Positions 37,636 to 48,200 of a stretch of DNA of 64,000 nucleotides are shown here, piece after piece. Numbering within the stretch: position 1 is the first letter of the stretch; each line of letters opens with the position of its first letter. The notes beneath the pieces are model-generated. The model was not told the DNA's origin, did not search any database, and saw only the letters and a program-made list of their open reading frames with translations. The stretch is from Aplysia californica (lineage: Eukaryota; Mollusca; Gastropoda; Aplysiida; Aplysiidae), in the NCBI RefSeq assembly GCF_000002075.1, contig NW_004797351.1, positions 1,274,199-1,338,198 on the forward strand, given 5' to 3'. The translations under genes and the position numbers were made by a program.

Positions 37636-38640
37636 TCAACGCTTCGAGCGCCGCGATGTTGGTGCCTCATCCTCGGGACTCAGCGGCTCCACTCTCTTCC
37701 TGCTGCTGGACCGCTGTGGCTGTCCTGAGGAGAGAATTTCGGGAAGAGTAGGTTGTACTATTGATTGGCGACCACGGTCACCCTTATTTTCAGGGGCTGG
37801 GCAAGTCTTAGAGGTCTGCATTTCCCGGCCTTTATCTTTCTTACTCTTCTTCACCGGCACTTTTTAAAAATTTTCTAAAGATTGGTCCGAATCAGAATTG
37901 TCTTCCTCCGATTGGCTCACCTCAGATTTTTCGGATTCGCGTCCATTAAAGGACTCACTGTCACCCTCAGGGGGATGGGTGATCCCACTCCCTACTTGTG
38001 AGGGAGCCGCTTCCTGGCAAGTACCAGCTTCCGATGTGGCAGGCTCCTCGACAGCCTTACCAACTGTCTGGCACTGAGGGTCTCCTCTGTGGTGCCCTTG
38101 TTCACCACACGCAAAACATGTAATGACAGGTTTGGGCTGCTCTCTATAGTAGAGCTTAGCCAGGAATGAACCTACCTGGAGCCTGTTAGGGAGAGGGGAA
38201 GATGGCAGATCAATCCAACAGAATCTGCGTCCTGTTACCCACCTGGTCAGTTGACCCTCCCTGTTGCGGGCTTTTTCCCACAGCAGTTGTGACCGGAACT
38301 TCACACCAGCCTCGCGGAGGTAGCCTAGCCTTCGAGGTCCGCACTCGCCACAGAGACCGGGAGTCCATCAATGGTGAGGCGGGTCGCTGGAACCTCATTA
38401 CCCTGACTGTCCCTGATGACAAGAGGGTTCTGAGACTTTAGTGGTACTACCTTACCTCTAACGTGAACGTGGAAGATACCAGTTTCGCCCTGATTGCTGA
38501 GTTAGCGGGGTATAGGCGCCAGAGTGCTCCGAGATGCTGGGCACCAACTATTCCCCCGAACCCCACCAACCGTTCTGCTGCTTCACAGATCTCAACGTGG
38601 GTGACGTCCTCTGGCACTTCCTGCCGAAGAAAAATAATAA
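37636..38640 (-). pseudogene. LINE ORF1 remnant with CCHC zinc knuckle
   Basis: On the minus strand, fragments run EVPEDVTHVEICEAAERLVG, then KSQNPLVIRDSQGNEVPATR, then VTGRRFCWIDLPSSPLPNRL, then CFACGEQGHHRGDPQC (a CX2CX4HX4C-type knuckle). A charged tail ends APTSRRSKR. Frame changes occur near 38450 and 38325, and one in-frame TAA lies at 37864-37866. Tx1-type ORF1 proteins are nucleic-acid-binding and carry such knuckles. The N-terminal part is missing. Confidence 0.8.
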
Positions 38641-39320
38641 GTTACAGAGTTGTTATTCACTACATGACAAAACAAAATACGCCTCTAGACTCTATAAAGA
38701 TTGTCTTTTTGTTGTTTCTTTCGTTCCGGTGATGTAAACTTAAAAATAATTATCGTGCTAGCTTTTTGACTGAATTTATAATAGGCGAATTTACCACTGA
38801 CGCGTTATATATATATACAAATGTAATGACAAGTCAAGGTTACTAGATCTACTTCTTTACTCCCATTAATTTTCCTTTTCTTAAAACAAAATCTTTTCTT
38901 GTGGAGCAATAGAACTCAAACACCCCAGAACAGCAACAGTTTTACCACAACAACATTCAACAGAGGAAAGTATATGTTCCTCCTGTAACAGATTGACTTT
39001 GATTATCTATTACAAGCGCACAGCTCATTTAAGACATGGAGCCAGCCATCAAGATAGACAAGATGCCAAAGGGGACACAATCATGACAATTAATAGGTTG
39101 CTACTTAGAAGATTTGTGTCCCTGTATGATTATTGCAGATTGATTTTTTTTCTTTTTTTACTGTAATACCAATCCGACGCCTGAGCAAAAATTAATAAAT
39201 AAACTGAATTGAAGTTTGAGCGAAAAAACGCTATTTTGCATAGTCCGAAATGTTTCGCATATTTTTAGGGGGATAGAAAAGTAATGGGTGGGTTTAACAC
39301 CCCTTTTAACACTATTACGT
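38641..39320. other. Intergenic AT-rich DNA
   Basis: It contains a short TA run near 38808. No gene or repeat family is recognised. Confidence 0.35.
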
Positions 39321-39324
39321 TATC

Positions 39325-39610
39325 TAAGAGTTGGGCCTCTGAATTTAACGTCCATCTCCAATAGAACCGTATGGTTTGGTAGAAATTGACGCAGGTAGTT
39401 GAAAGTTATCTATAAAAAATCATTAATTTGAGTTGGGCCGTGGAATGTTATTCCTTTGACAAGGATACAAACGTCCTCCTCGATGCTGCTGGAATTCGAA
39501 CTCGTAAATTCTTCCATCGCAAGTATCGGCCTTTGCCTTTGGCATCAAGCCAGCAATAGCAGAGATATTCTTGAAAAATACTCTCCCTAACAGGGTCTCT
39601 TTGGCCCTCA
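39325..39610 (-). mobile_element. tRNA-derived SINE, reverse orientation
   Basis: On the minus strand a B-box-like GAGTTCGAATTCC (about 39490-39502) precedes the body. The 3' block GGAGATGGACGTTAAATTC matches the copies at 46995 and 57600. Confidence 0.6.
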
Positions 39611-39821
39611 CGGAGAATACGGGTACAATCTCGCTAGGATTTTGCACGGGGCTCTATTAAGCCTTTTGAATTCTTAAAAAATACTAATTACTGTGTCGTG
39701 CGTACTTTGTTTGCAGAGTAACATCTACTAAACAATGACAATAAGATAAAATGAGATAAGATACATCTTTATTGTCCAGATCCTGGTCCACTGTTTTGGT
39801 GTTTTACGGCACACATATACT

Positions 39822-39823
<2 letters not shown>

Positions 39824-39899
<76 letters not shown>

Positions 39900-39914
39900 C
39901 AGCCCCCCCCCCCC
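39824..39914. repeat. (CA)n microsatellite and C run
   Basis: About 70 bp of CA repeat is followed by 13 C (39902-39914). Confidence 0.95.
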
Positions 39915-40071
39915 CATACACACACCACAGACATGTACACACGCATGGTTGTCGACTAGCTGACTACGTTCTAAAAAGCCTTCAAGGTGGGATAGTTTTA
40001 GAGTTTTAGTTTTTTAGAAAGACTTTTGTGGAACTTTCAACACAGTATTTAAGTCATCATGATATAAGTTC

Positions 40072-40196
40072 CGATGATGAGGTGTTGCTTCAGCCTAGAA
40101 TAACGTGCACAAGAAGGCGGGGCAGATGAGGACGATAGATCTTTGTTAGGAGGAGCAAGCCACCCCAGAGAGCCCTCCAACCACCTCAATATCATA
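40072..40196 (-). mobile_element. Short SINE-like repeat S1, diverged, reverse orientation
   Basis: Its reverse complement reads GGTGGTTGGAGGGCTCTCTG, TGGCTTGCTCCTCCTAACAA and TCTATCGTCCTCATC, in the order of the S1 family. Confidence 0.55.
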
Positions 40197-40594
40197 ATAT
40201 GGGATACAAGAATGAAGGACAATGGAAGACACAGAGATGTGGACAATGTTGGACATAAATCAGCAAAGAAATGAGCTGATGGAATTGACAGTTCATCACC
40301 GTTTCTTCTCTCTATACATGGAGGCCCCATGTTCTGAACACTCAATTTTTTTATACACTTGGTTGGCAACTCAAGTATGGGTAGCACTGTACCAGCTAGA
40401 CCTCGATTTATAAGTCATTGAATGAGCTTGTCATCGTCATGTTTTGAGCAAAACTGGCGTTTGCCGTGTGTCAATCGTCTCTGTACGAGCTTGACATGAG
40501 CAATAGTTTTTATTTTTTCATAGCGAAAAGTTATCTTTTTTTTTCAGATACGATTTACGGGATTTCGAATGCGGAATTAAACACTCCAGTTGAG

Positions 40595-40596
40595 AT

Positions 40597-40694
<98 letters not shown>

Positions 40695-40770
40695 GAGAGA
40701 GAGAGGGGGTGGGAGAGGGTGAGAGAGAGACAGACGGAGAGAGGGGAGAGAGGGGGGAGATACACACACA

Positions 40771-40807
<37 letters not shown>

Positions 40808-40815
40808 GGGGGGGG

Positions 40816-40880
<65 letters not shown>
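40595..40880. repeat. (GA)n microsatellite with (CA)n island
   Basis: About 285 bp of purine-rich GA repeat is interrupted by CA repeat (40762-40786) and a G run (about 40807-40817). Arg-Glu and Leu-Ser reading frames here are artefacts. Confidence 0.95.
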
Positions 40881-40883
<3 letters not shown>

Positions 40884-40899
40884 GAGGAGCAGGAGGAGG

Positions 40900-41887
40900 A
40901 GTGAAGACTCTAAACAAAGTGAGACAAAGTGAGGACTCAAACTGTAAAAGAGGATCGCAACGATAGTCAGTATGCCAACTGATCTGAAGACGAGCAACAG
41001 CAAATTGTCAACAGACCAAAGTAGGGAACCAAACAAATCTGAGAAGATTCTATTTGTCCCCATCACTTTGAGGTCGTGTGTACCGTGCCTCCGCGCCTGA
41101 TGTGACTGACTGGTGTGCTGTACGTGTAACCACAACACACGGGGAAAGATTTTGTACACCAGCAACTCGACTGCTAGAGGATCTTTGGCTTTGGCTTTTT
41201 TGCGTTGTTTTTATTAACCAAACTAAGGTTATGGTACAATTTCAAACGGTAGGACCTGTCATGGGTTCTAAGATTACTAAGGAAGCCTAAGTTCAAATCC
41301 CTTTCTTGGCATCATTAGTGACAATGCAGGCTACAATTCAGAACTTGTTTCACATGGACATATTTATTGATGAAAATCTCGCTTCATGGTTCAGCAAAAT
41401 AATGGCATTGTGTCGAAAATGTTTTGCTTCAGCTAATTTAATACACGTACCCGACCGTTCTTCCCGAGTACCCGAACAAAACAGTACACTCACAAGGCAA
41501 TCAAAACTCTGAATTCTACAACTTTGTAAGTGTCCGTCTGGTCCTAATTTAATTATTATAGTGTTATCAAGATATGGAAAAAATCGAAAAACGTTTGGCA
41601 CCATGAGGTTCAAAGGTGTAAGGTCAACATTTCAGCCAATCAGACTAAAGTTGCTGTATTACTTTCATAACATTTCGCTTACTGCTTCATTTCATCATGG
41701 GACGTCGTGGGCGAAGGAAGCACGGCTGACTGGGAGCTCGCGAACGGTGACTGGGACCCATCGATTGATTCATGTAAGCGTCCGTAGGCCCATTTCAAGG
41801 GCCAGACAGGGCTTTAAAAATATAAAAAAAATATTTAAAAATCTCAAAGTAATTATTTGCTCTTCCATTACGAGTCAAGGAACAATA
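40900..41887. other. Intergenic DNA with possible SINE remnant
   Basis: A tRNA-like B-box (AGTTCAAATCCC) at about 41291 hints at a SINE remnant (about 41170-41320). Nothing else is recognised. Confidence 0.3.
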
Positions 41888-41990
41888 TCTAGATTCTAGA
41901 TCTTGATCTAGATTTCTATATCTATATCTAGATCTAGATATAGATAAGATCTAGATCTAGATCTAGATCTAGATATAGATCTAGATTAGC
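41888..41990. repeat. AGATCT/TCTAGA palindromic cluster
   Basis: About 100 bp of AGATCT and TCTAGA palindromes with ATATCT variants. It is the same type of sequence as at 4318-4392. Confidence 0.85.
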
Positions 41991-42729
41991 TGCTAACTAA
42001 CAGCTCGCCCAGCGAGTGACGATTTTTGAGAAAATCACTGTTTTTCCTCTTTCTCGGCTCATAAGTTTATTAGTTCTTGGCCTAACATCATAATACCAAC
42101 ATGAAATGAGAGGTCTAGATCTGTGTGTGCTTTTTGTTTCCGTGTTAGCTTCAATAGGGAGAGAAATGTGTAACATAATATATAGATTTTTAAAAGTTTA
42201 GGCTACAACTTACTACAAGCCACAAGGGTCGTCATGCGTTCTGCCACAACGATTAGCTATGTGGAAAATTCCGCTCGAATGAACAGGGCCTCCCACCCCA
42301 CCTCCTCCCATTTCTCAAAAGAAAGTGGCTATTCTCACCCGCCCGGAAGTTCTCGCAAGATCTACTCCTCCCCTCTTCTCTCTCTCTCTGTCTCTTTCTG
42401 AATACTGTCTATCGGTGTGGACGATCAAATTGACCAAAACAAAGTTAAAAAATGATGTTAAAACAAAAGTAAATTAATTTGGTTGTCTACAAAGATGCTA
42501 GGGCTATTTAACTTTTCGAATCGAGCCGAACTACGCGGGTCGCCATTTTGTTTTGTCCTCTCTCTCACTCTCTCTCTCTCCACTGCCCACAGACAAAATT
42601 GTACGCTTTTAGTAGGCTACAAGTACAGTTGTAATGGAACGTTTGTTCACAGCACAGAATTCTACAATTTTTCTCTTATCACAGTGTAGAATTCTATGGT
42701 TTAGGGTGAACGCAAAATTTGTTGACACG
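41991..42729. other. Intergenic DNA, nothing coding
   Basis: It contains a half-site of the ATTCTCACCC palindrome (about 42334) and short CT runs (about 42375 and 42560). Confidence 0.35.
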
Positions 42730-42737
42730 CGCACCGG

Positions 42738-42790
42738 GTGAGAATAGCCACAAGACCCGCCTGCACTATTCTCACCCCGGGTGAGAATAG
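42738..42790. repeat. Second locus of the ATTCTCACCC palindrome
   Basis: A half-site (CCGGGTGAGAATA) at about 42738 is followed about 30 bp later by a complete palindrome (TATTCTCACCCCGGGTGAGA). Confidence 0.8.
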
Positions 42791-43002
42791 AGGTGGCCTT
42801 CTCAAAATTAGTCTCATCTCTGGTCATTTGCAGACTTACCTTTTTTATTATGGCAATCATAAATATTTACCTTGGAGTAACTATTATTAGGAGAGGCCGC
42901 GAGTCGCGTAACGTGAAGCCGCTTCAGACGACTGTCGGCCATGTTTGTGAGATCAGCTCAGTTCTCTCAGTTGTAAACTTACTGTCAACCGAATGGCAGT
43001 TT

Positions 43003-43475
43003 GCGTAGCGTTCGGGTCCGGTGGGCCTCTCATTCGAAGGTCCCGGGTTCGATCCGAGTAGTGACGGAAAAATGTTATTCTCTAAAATTCTACTTTCTCT
43101 TTCGTCTGCTATCGTCTCCACTTTCTGCCCCTACCTCCTCAGGGCTTCGCACTCTTTCTGCAGCCTTTCTACTGCTACTCCTTGGCTCCTTCTTACTTCT
43201 GTCTTTCAGCCACACCCCTGATCTTCTGGTAGGAAAGATCTACCCCTAGCCTTCTCGGACAAGGGCGAAAAAATCTCGGAGGCTCGACAGAGGTTGCGTA
43301 TGCAAGTTGCGCAAATTAAAGGTCCTTTAGTGGTCTAAAATCGATAAGAGTAGGCTTCGGTCGCCACCCGCGCAAAATTCAAAATTTCCTACCAACTTAA
43401 AATGTTTAATGTGTCCCTTGCGCTCATATGACTTATGCAGTTGCGAGTGCCGTAAAACACTTATAAGGCCTACGA
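43003..43475 (+). mobile_element. Full-length tRNA-derived SINE S2
   Basis: A tRNA-like head (GTTCGGGTCCGGTGGGCC, B-box GGTTCGATCC at about 43050) is followed by a pyrimidine-rich body, a block AATTTCCTACCAACTTAAAA and the tail GCAGTTGCGAGTGCCGTAAA (about 43440). An inverted copy lies at 45850-46320. The tail is shared with the S1 family. Confidence 0.8.
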
Positions 43476-44039
43476 AAAATGTTTTTAAAAATATCAGTCT
43501 CTAGCAATGGCACTGAACTTGATGACGAAGTGCCTTCTGATTTAGCCGTAAATGCATCTCACAGTAAAAACAGAACGAAAAAAGATTGCACGTTTGTGCC
43601 TAGATCTAGTCTGGCATACTGGTCAATTTACTCTGAGAATACTATTGCTTAAATGGCTGGTTTTGTGTTGTTAAGGTTTACAAAGCATTTGAAAATGTGA
43701 AACCTTCATCGGTGCCTTAGTTGACTCCAGTGTGTCAAATGTAACTTCCTTGCTGTTTTTGAAGTCTCGTCGGAGGTTTGACAGTGCCTTCAAAGAATGT
43801 CATTGAAGTGCGTTTGATGTGTGAATAACATTTTCGATGTCATGTGTAGTCTGTCTGTGCAGGGGGTGTGACATTGTCAAAAGAGAAATGTCACAAATTA
43901 GTGCAATCTGTCTTGAAATTCTTCTTATTATAAGCCTATCATTTCAAATTTTGTATTAATTTTTCAATACACTTAACAGTATTTTGTAAAATTTAGATAA
44001 AGTGTCTGGGTGTTTTAAAGGTGCCCTTCCCTCCTCGTT

Positions 44040-44212
44040 TTATTTGGGGGGAGGGGGGGCTGTTTTCTTCTTTTTTTTTCTTCTTTTTTTTCGGGGGGGG
44101 GTTAATTTCCACCATCATACTTCACTCTTATCTGCCTTGCCCTCTCCTTCCTCTTTCTTCGCCCATCCCATCCCACCCTCACTACCATATTTTGTGTAAT
44201 CATTTTCAATTT

Positions 44213-44258
<46 letters not shown>
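44040..44258. repeat. G/T/C-rich runs and (TA)n microsatellite
   Basis: G and T homopolymer runs (44045-44101), then C/T-rich sequence, then TA repeat (44218-44258). A perfect small palindrome (AATAATGTCA, GTAA, TGACATTATT) follows at about 44298. Confidence 0.85.
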
Positions 44259-44264
<6 letters not shown>

Positions 44265-44789
44265 ATGTTTAAGTAAAGAAGTCTACGTTTTAGTAAAAAT
44301 AATGTCAGTAATGACATTATTTTGCACTGATGAAGTTCTATGAACGAAAAGTCCGCAAATTTTGTTATCCCGTTTATATTTTTGTTTTGATCCTTATTAT
44401 CCCAATTTCTCCTCTAAAACAAGTTTAAAAATTATCTTACCGTCACAATGTGTATACATAGTACATGTATTACTAAATGTTCGACTGAGTGAGCTGGTAA
44501 TTTGATGCAAGTAAGATTTATTAACTTCCTTATTATATTACAACTGTGCGTGGGTGCTTATAATGCTGTAATTAACATTGACAAAGAAATTTCGAGAGAA
44601 AATGGAGTCCGAGCAGCTTGTTTTGAAAGGAGATTACGCAGCGTACGCTGCATTGTTTTGAACTTACAAAGATGGCGGCAGGCCCGATAAGCTCCGCCCT
44701 TTCGGCTTCAACTTGGTTGGAACTGTTGAGCGGGCGACGCAACGTTAGGGCCTCTCCCTATATAGTTACTCCAAGATATTTACCATCGC

Positions 44790-45297
44790 AATATTATTTG
44801 ATCTAAAGGGAACGCCAAAGACACGTCAAAATGAAGCAAGCCACCTACCTACACACCACAATTGTGTAATGTCACTTCCTTGGTCTAAAATGTTAAATGC
44901 CCCCCCCCCCCACCCCCAGGGCTGTCGTTTCAGGGCTGTCGTTTCTATGGCTAGTCAGGTGGGACTTACGCTATGCTATGTCTGACCGCCTTTGATTGCA
45001 AATCAGTGGTCGATTGGGCGGGACTTATTGAAGACTGCCGCAGTGCACTAGACCGTCAACTAAATCAGTACCCGAAATTGCAATTTTTTCCTTTAATGTC
45101 CTTTTTCCGCCTTGAAAATAATACTGACAAATAATCAATGTATTCAGTATTTCGGACAGTATTGTTTTCTCAAACAGATCAAAATAAAAGAGGAGAGGCT
45201 GAAGAGGAATTGGAGACACACGCTTCCCAATTCGAATACGGTTCAAGCGTGTATCCTTCCAGAGAAAAAGAAATTGCTCTAGCAGTTTGGGTGAGCC
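44790..45297. other. MTRR upstream and 5' UTR region
   Basis: No TATA box is obvious. An in-frame TGA at 45292-45294, just before the start codon, supports the chosen MTRR start. A C run lies at about 44900. Confidence 0.4.
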
Positions 45298-48200
45298 ATG
45301 AGCCCAGCCAATATGTCCGGAGGAAACACACTTCAGAAAAATCGTTTTTTGGTGCTGTACGGATCTGCAACTGGACAGGCTCAAGCTATGGCTGAGGAAA
45401 TCTGTGAAAAGGCCACTGGCTTTGGTCTGACTGCAGAGCTACATCCAATGGATGAAATAGGAAAACGGGTAAGGCTTACATTGTTGGAGAAAACTGGAAA
45501 GAATACAGACTGTTTTAAATGACAATGAATTATTGTTACATATAAAATAGTGCACTTTTTTTTCTTTTTTACCCTGCTTTGTTAATAGAATATTATTGAT
45601 TTGAAAAAAAAAAAAAGTGTCTCCTTTTGGAAGTGAGCAAGTTTTTTTTTGTAATGTAAGTTAAAGTTATTTATTGATGTCTGTTTGTTTTACCAAATAC
45701 AGTCGATCTTGCTCTAGCAGCCATTTGTCCAACACAATCACCCACACAGGGGACTACTACTACTTCCCATTTTTCCCCTTTTCGGTTATTAAAATATTAT
45801 AATGACACTGTCTAAGACATCCTCCTATTTTTATATATTTTTTTGTGTGTTTTACGGCGCTCGCAACTGTGTAAGGTCATATGAGTGTGCAGGACACATT
45901 AAACATTTTCAGTTGGTAGGAAATTTTGAATTTTGCCAGGGTGGCGGCCGAAGCGTACTCTTATCAATTCTTTGACCACCAAGGGATATTTAACATGCGC
46001 AACTTGTACACGGGACCTCCAAGATTTTTTGCCCCTGTCCGAGAAGGCTAGGTGTAGATCTTTCCTGTCATAAGATCAGGGGTGTGGCTGAAAGACAGTA
46101 GTAAGAAGGAGCAAGGAGTAGCAGTAGAAAAGCTGCAGAAAGAGTCAGTAACCTGAGCTGAGGGGGTGGGGGCAGAAAGTAGAGAGGAAAGCAGACGAGA
46201 GAACATTGTTAGAGAGCAGGAAAAGATGTGAAAGGAGAAAATGTTAGAGAATAAAATTTCTGTCGCTATCCAGATTCAAACCTGCAATTTATTGAACGAG
46301 AGGCGAACACGTTAACCTAGACAATAAGAGCCCATCCGCCTGTCTAAGACAAGCAGCAGCACTTTTTTGCCAAGATAATCATATTTTATCTTTCTGTCCC
46401 AGTGACACCTTTACCAAAGAAAAGATGATGTCATGTTGATGGCCTTTGTCAGTTTTTATACATACTGCTACCATTCAGTGCAGTTTGAGAACACATCCTG
46501 ACTTCTGTACAGAAATGTACTAATTGCATTTTATTAATTTTTTTTGGTCACTCCTTTGAAAACATGAGGATGGATAAATATAGTGAATTTTCATAATTAT
46601 TGTCGTTTTTCGCAAAATGTAATTTTGCTGGACTCTGATTTTGCCTCCTATGTTGGAAAGAAAGTGTAGACCTATTTACCACAACAAAGACAGTGCCTTC
46701 CTTTACTCTTAGGCCTACCATTGTGCTGACAATTTGGATTTTTATTGTCACATTGATTTTGTTTTCTGTCCCCATATCATTGTCTTATAGCAAAGTATGA
46801 CCACTGGGGTCCTCTTACATGTTTCAGTTCAACTTAGAGCATGAACAGTGTGTAGTTATGGTTGCATCCACTACCGGAGACGGAGACCCGCCACCAAATG
46901 CGGAAAAATTCATGCGCAGGATCAAGAAGAGAACCCTTCCGACGGACTACTTGGCACACCTGCATTATGCTTTACTGGGTAAGTCTGCTTAGTTTGTAGA
47001 GTGCCGTCGGTAGCCTAGTAGATAGGCTACCAGACTCTCGTAATCGTGAGATTTGTGGGTTCAGGGATTCAAACCTCAGCTTGGTCTAACGTTGTGTCCT
47101 TGGGAAAGGCACTTCACACGAATTTCCCACTTGGCTCTGTCTTTTCGGAGACGGATGTTGAACTCGGAGGTCCAGCCCCTTAAATAACCTAATAATGTTG
47201 ACAGGGACGTTAAACACACACCGTTTGGTTTGTAAAAGATACTATTGCAGTCATTTAAGAGAATGATGATATTACCTCCCTTATTTGTATTTTAAGAATA
47301 TTGTATTCTGTTAGTTTTCTCTTCGCAAACCCCTTTGTTACCAAGGGGTATGCGTTCCTACTTTCAGCATTGATTTTCAGCTAAGCTCATTAGCCAGGAA
47401 AGTAGTCTCATGTCTCAGTATTAACGGGAGGAGCTACCCTTGAGGACCATTTTCTATGTTTGTTGCCTGAGATCAAATCTAAGTACACATAATATAAGTT
47501 AGACGTAATAAAATCTCTTGATAGGCAGTTTTATTTGGCATAGCTGTAGCAGTTGCTATAGAAACGGTGGCCATCTTGAAAATAAACAATGAATTTCAAA
47601 TCCCTACGGCTTTCTTATTTACTGATCAAATTTGGTGAGGGTATACCTGAACCGGACACTATCAGAGTAACAGTAAATTTTTCTCAATAGTGCAAAAGAA
47701 GAAAAAAAAAGAGAATTTTCCCAAAGTATCAAGAACTTTTTCTAAATTTAGGTTGCCTAATCGCTTGCCAATGGAAGAAAGTGTAATTTTTTTCACAAAT
47801 ATCTCTCTGTTACATTTATGGTTGCCTTGCCATAAATGTTTCCTGAAAGTTTTATGTGAAAAAGATGAAAACTAAAGAAGAATTAGGGAAATAAAAGCGG
47901 GGAAAAAATTACATTTTGCGAAAAACGACAATAATTATGAAAATTCACTATATTTATCCATCCTCATGTTTTCAAAGGCAATTTACCAGAAGAATAAAGA
48001 CTTTATCAATAATCAATTGTATCCATGCTATTTTTAGACAAAAGAACTTCAAAAATTGGCCAACATAAAATTTGCATAGCTACAGCCTGACCCAAAATTT
48101 GCAAAAATCAAGGGTCGCTCCTCCCCTTAATGGACTCGCGGCCTACAACTTTTAATCCGCTGAGACGTATTTCAGATCCCAGGTCTTCGATCATGTCAAA

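Larger units (their letters stand above)
33785..38640 (-). mobile_element. L1/Tx1-like LINE, nearly complete, 5'-truncated in ORF1
   Basis: About 4.85 kb on the minus strand holds a CCHC-bearing ORF1 remnant followed by an ORF2 with an APE-type endonuclease, reverse transcriptase and C-terminal domain. The RT blocks (NNWRPISLTNTDYKILAKVL, SNGVRQGCPISQQLFILAVE, QYADDTTLF) and the endonuclease-first layout fit the L1/Tx1 group. The 5' end lies inside ORF1 near 38640. The 3' UTR is short and no poly-A tail is visible. A few frameshifts and one in-frame stop make it inactive but fairly young. Confidence 0.9.
42862..44785. mobile_element. Inverted-repeat pair enclosing 1.9 kb
   Basis: The left arm (about 42862-42898; CCTTGGAGTAACTATTATTA then GGAGAGGCC) is inverted against the right arm (about 44749-44784; GGCCTCTCCCTATATAGTTA then CTCCAAG). 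The interior holds the SINE at 43003 and simple repeats. It may be a DNA element with a nested SINE, or two copies of a shorter element. Confidence 0.45.

Noticed and set aside
32627-38655. Shared AATAAGTTACAGAGTT at 32627 and 38637, as a possible target-site duplication or repeat
   Set aside because: Only 16 bp match, the flanks do not, and the distance does not fit the LINE ends; probably coincidence.
43003-43080. A genuine tRNA gene
   Set aside because: A- and B-box-like sequences are present, but the cloverleaf is poor, and the copy continues into a SINE body repeated elsewhere.
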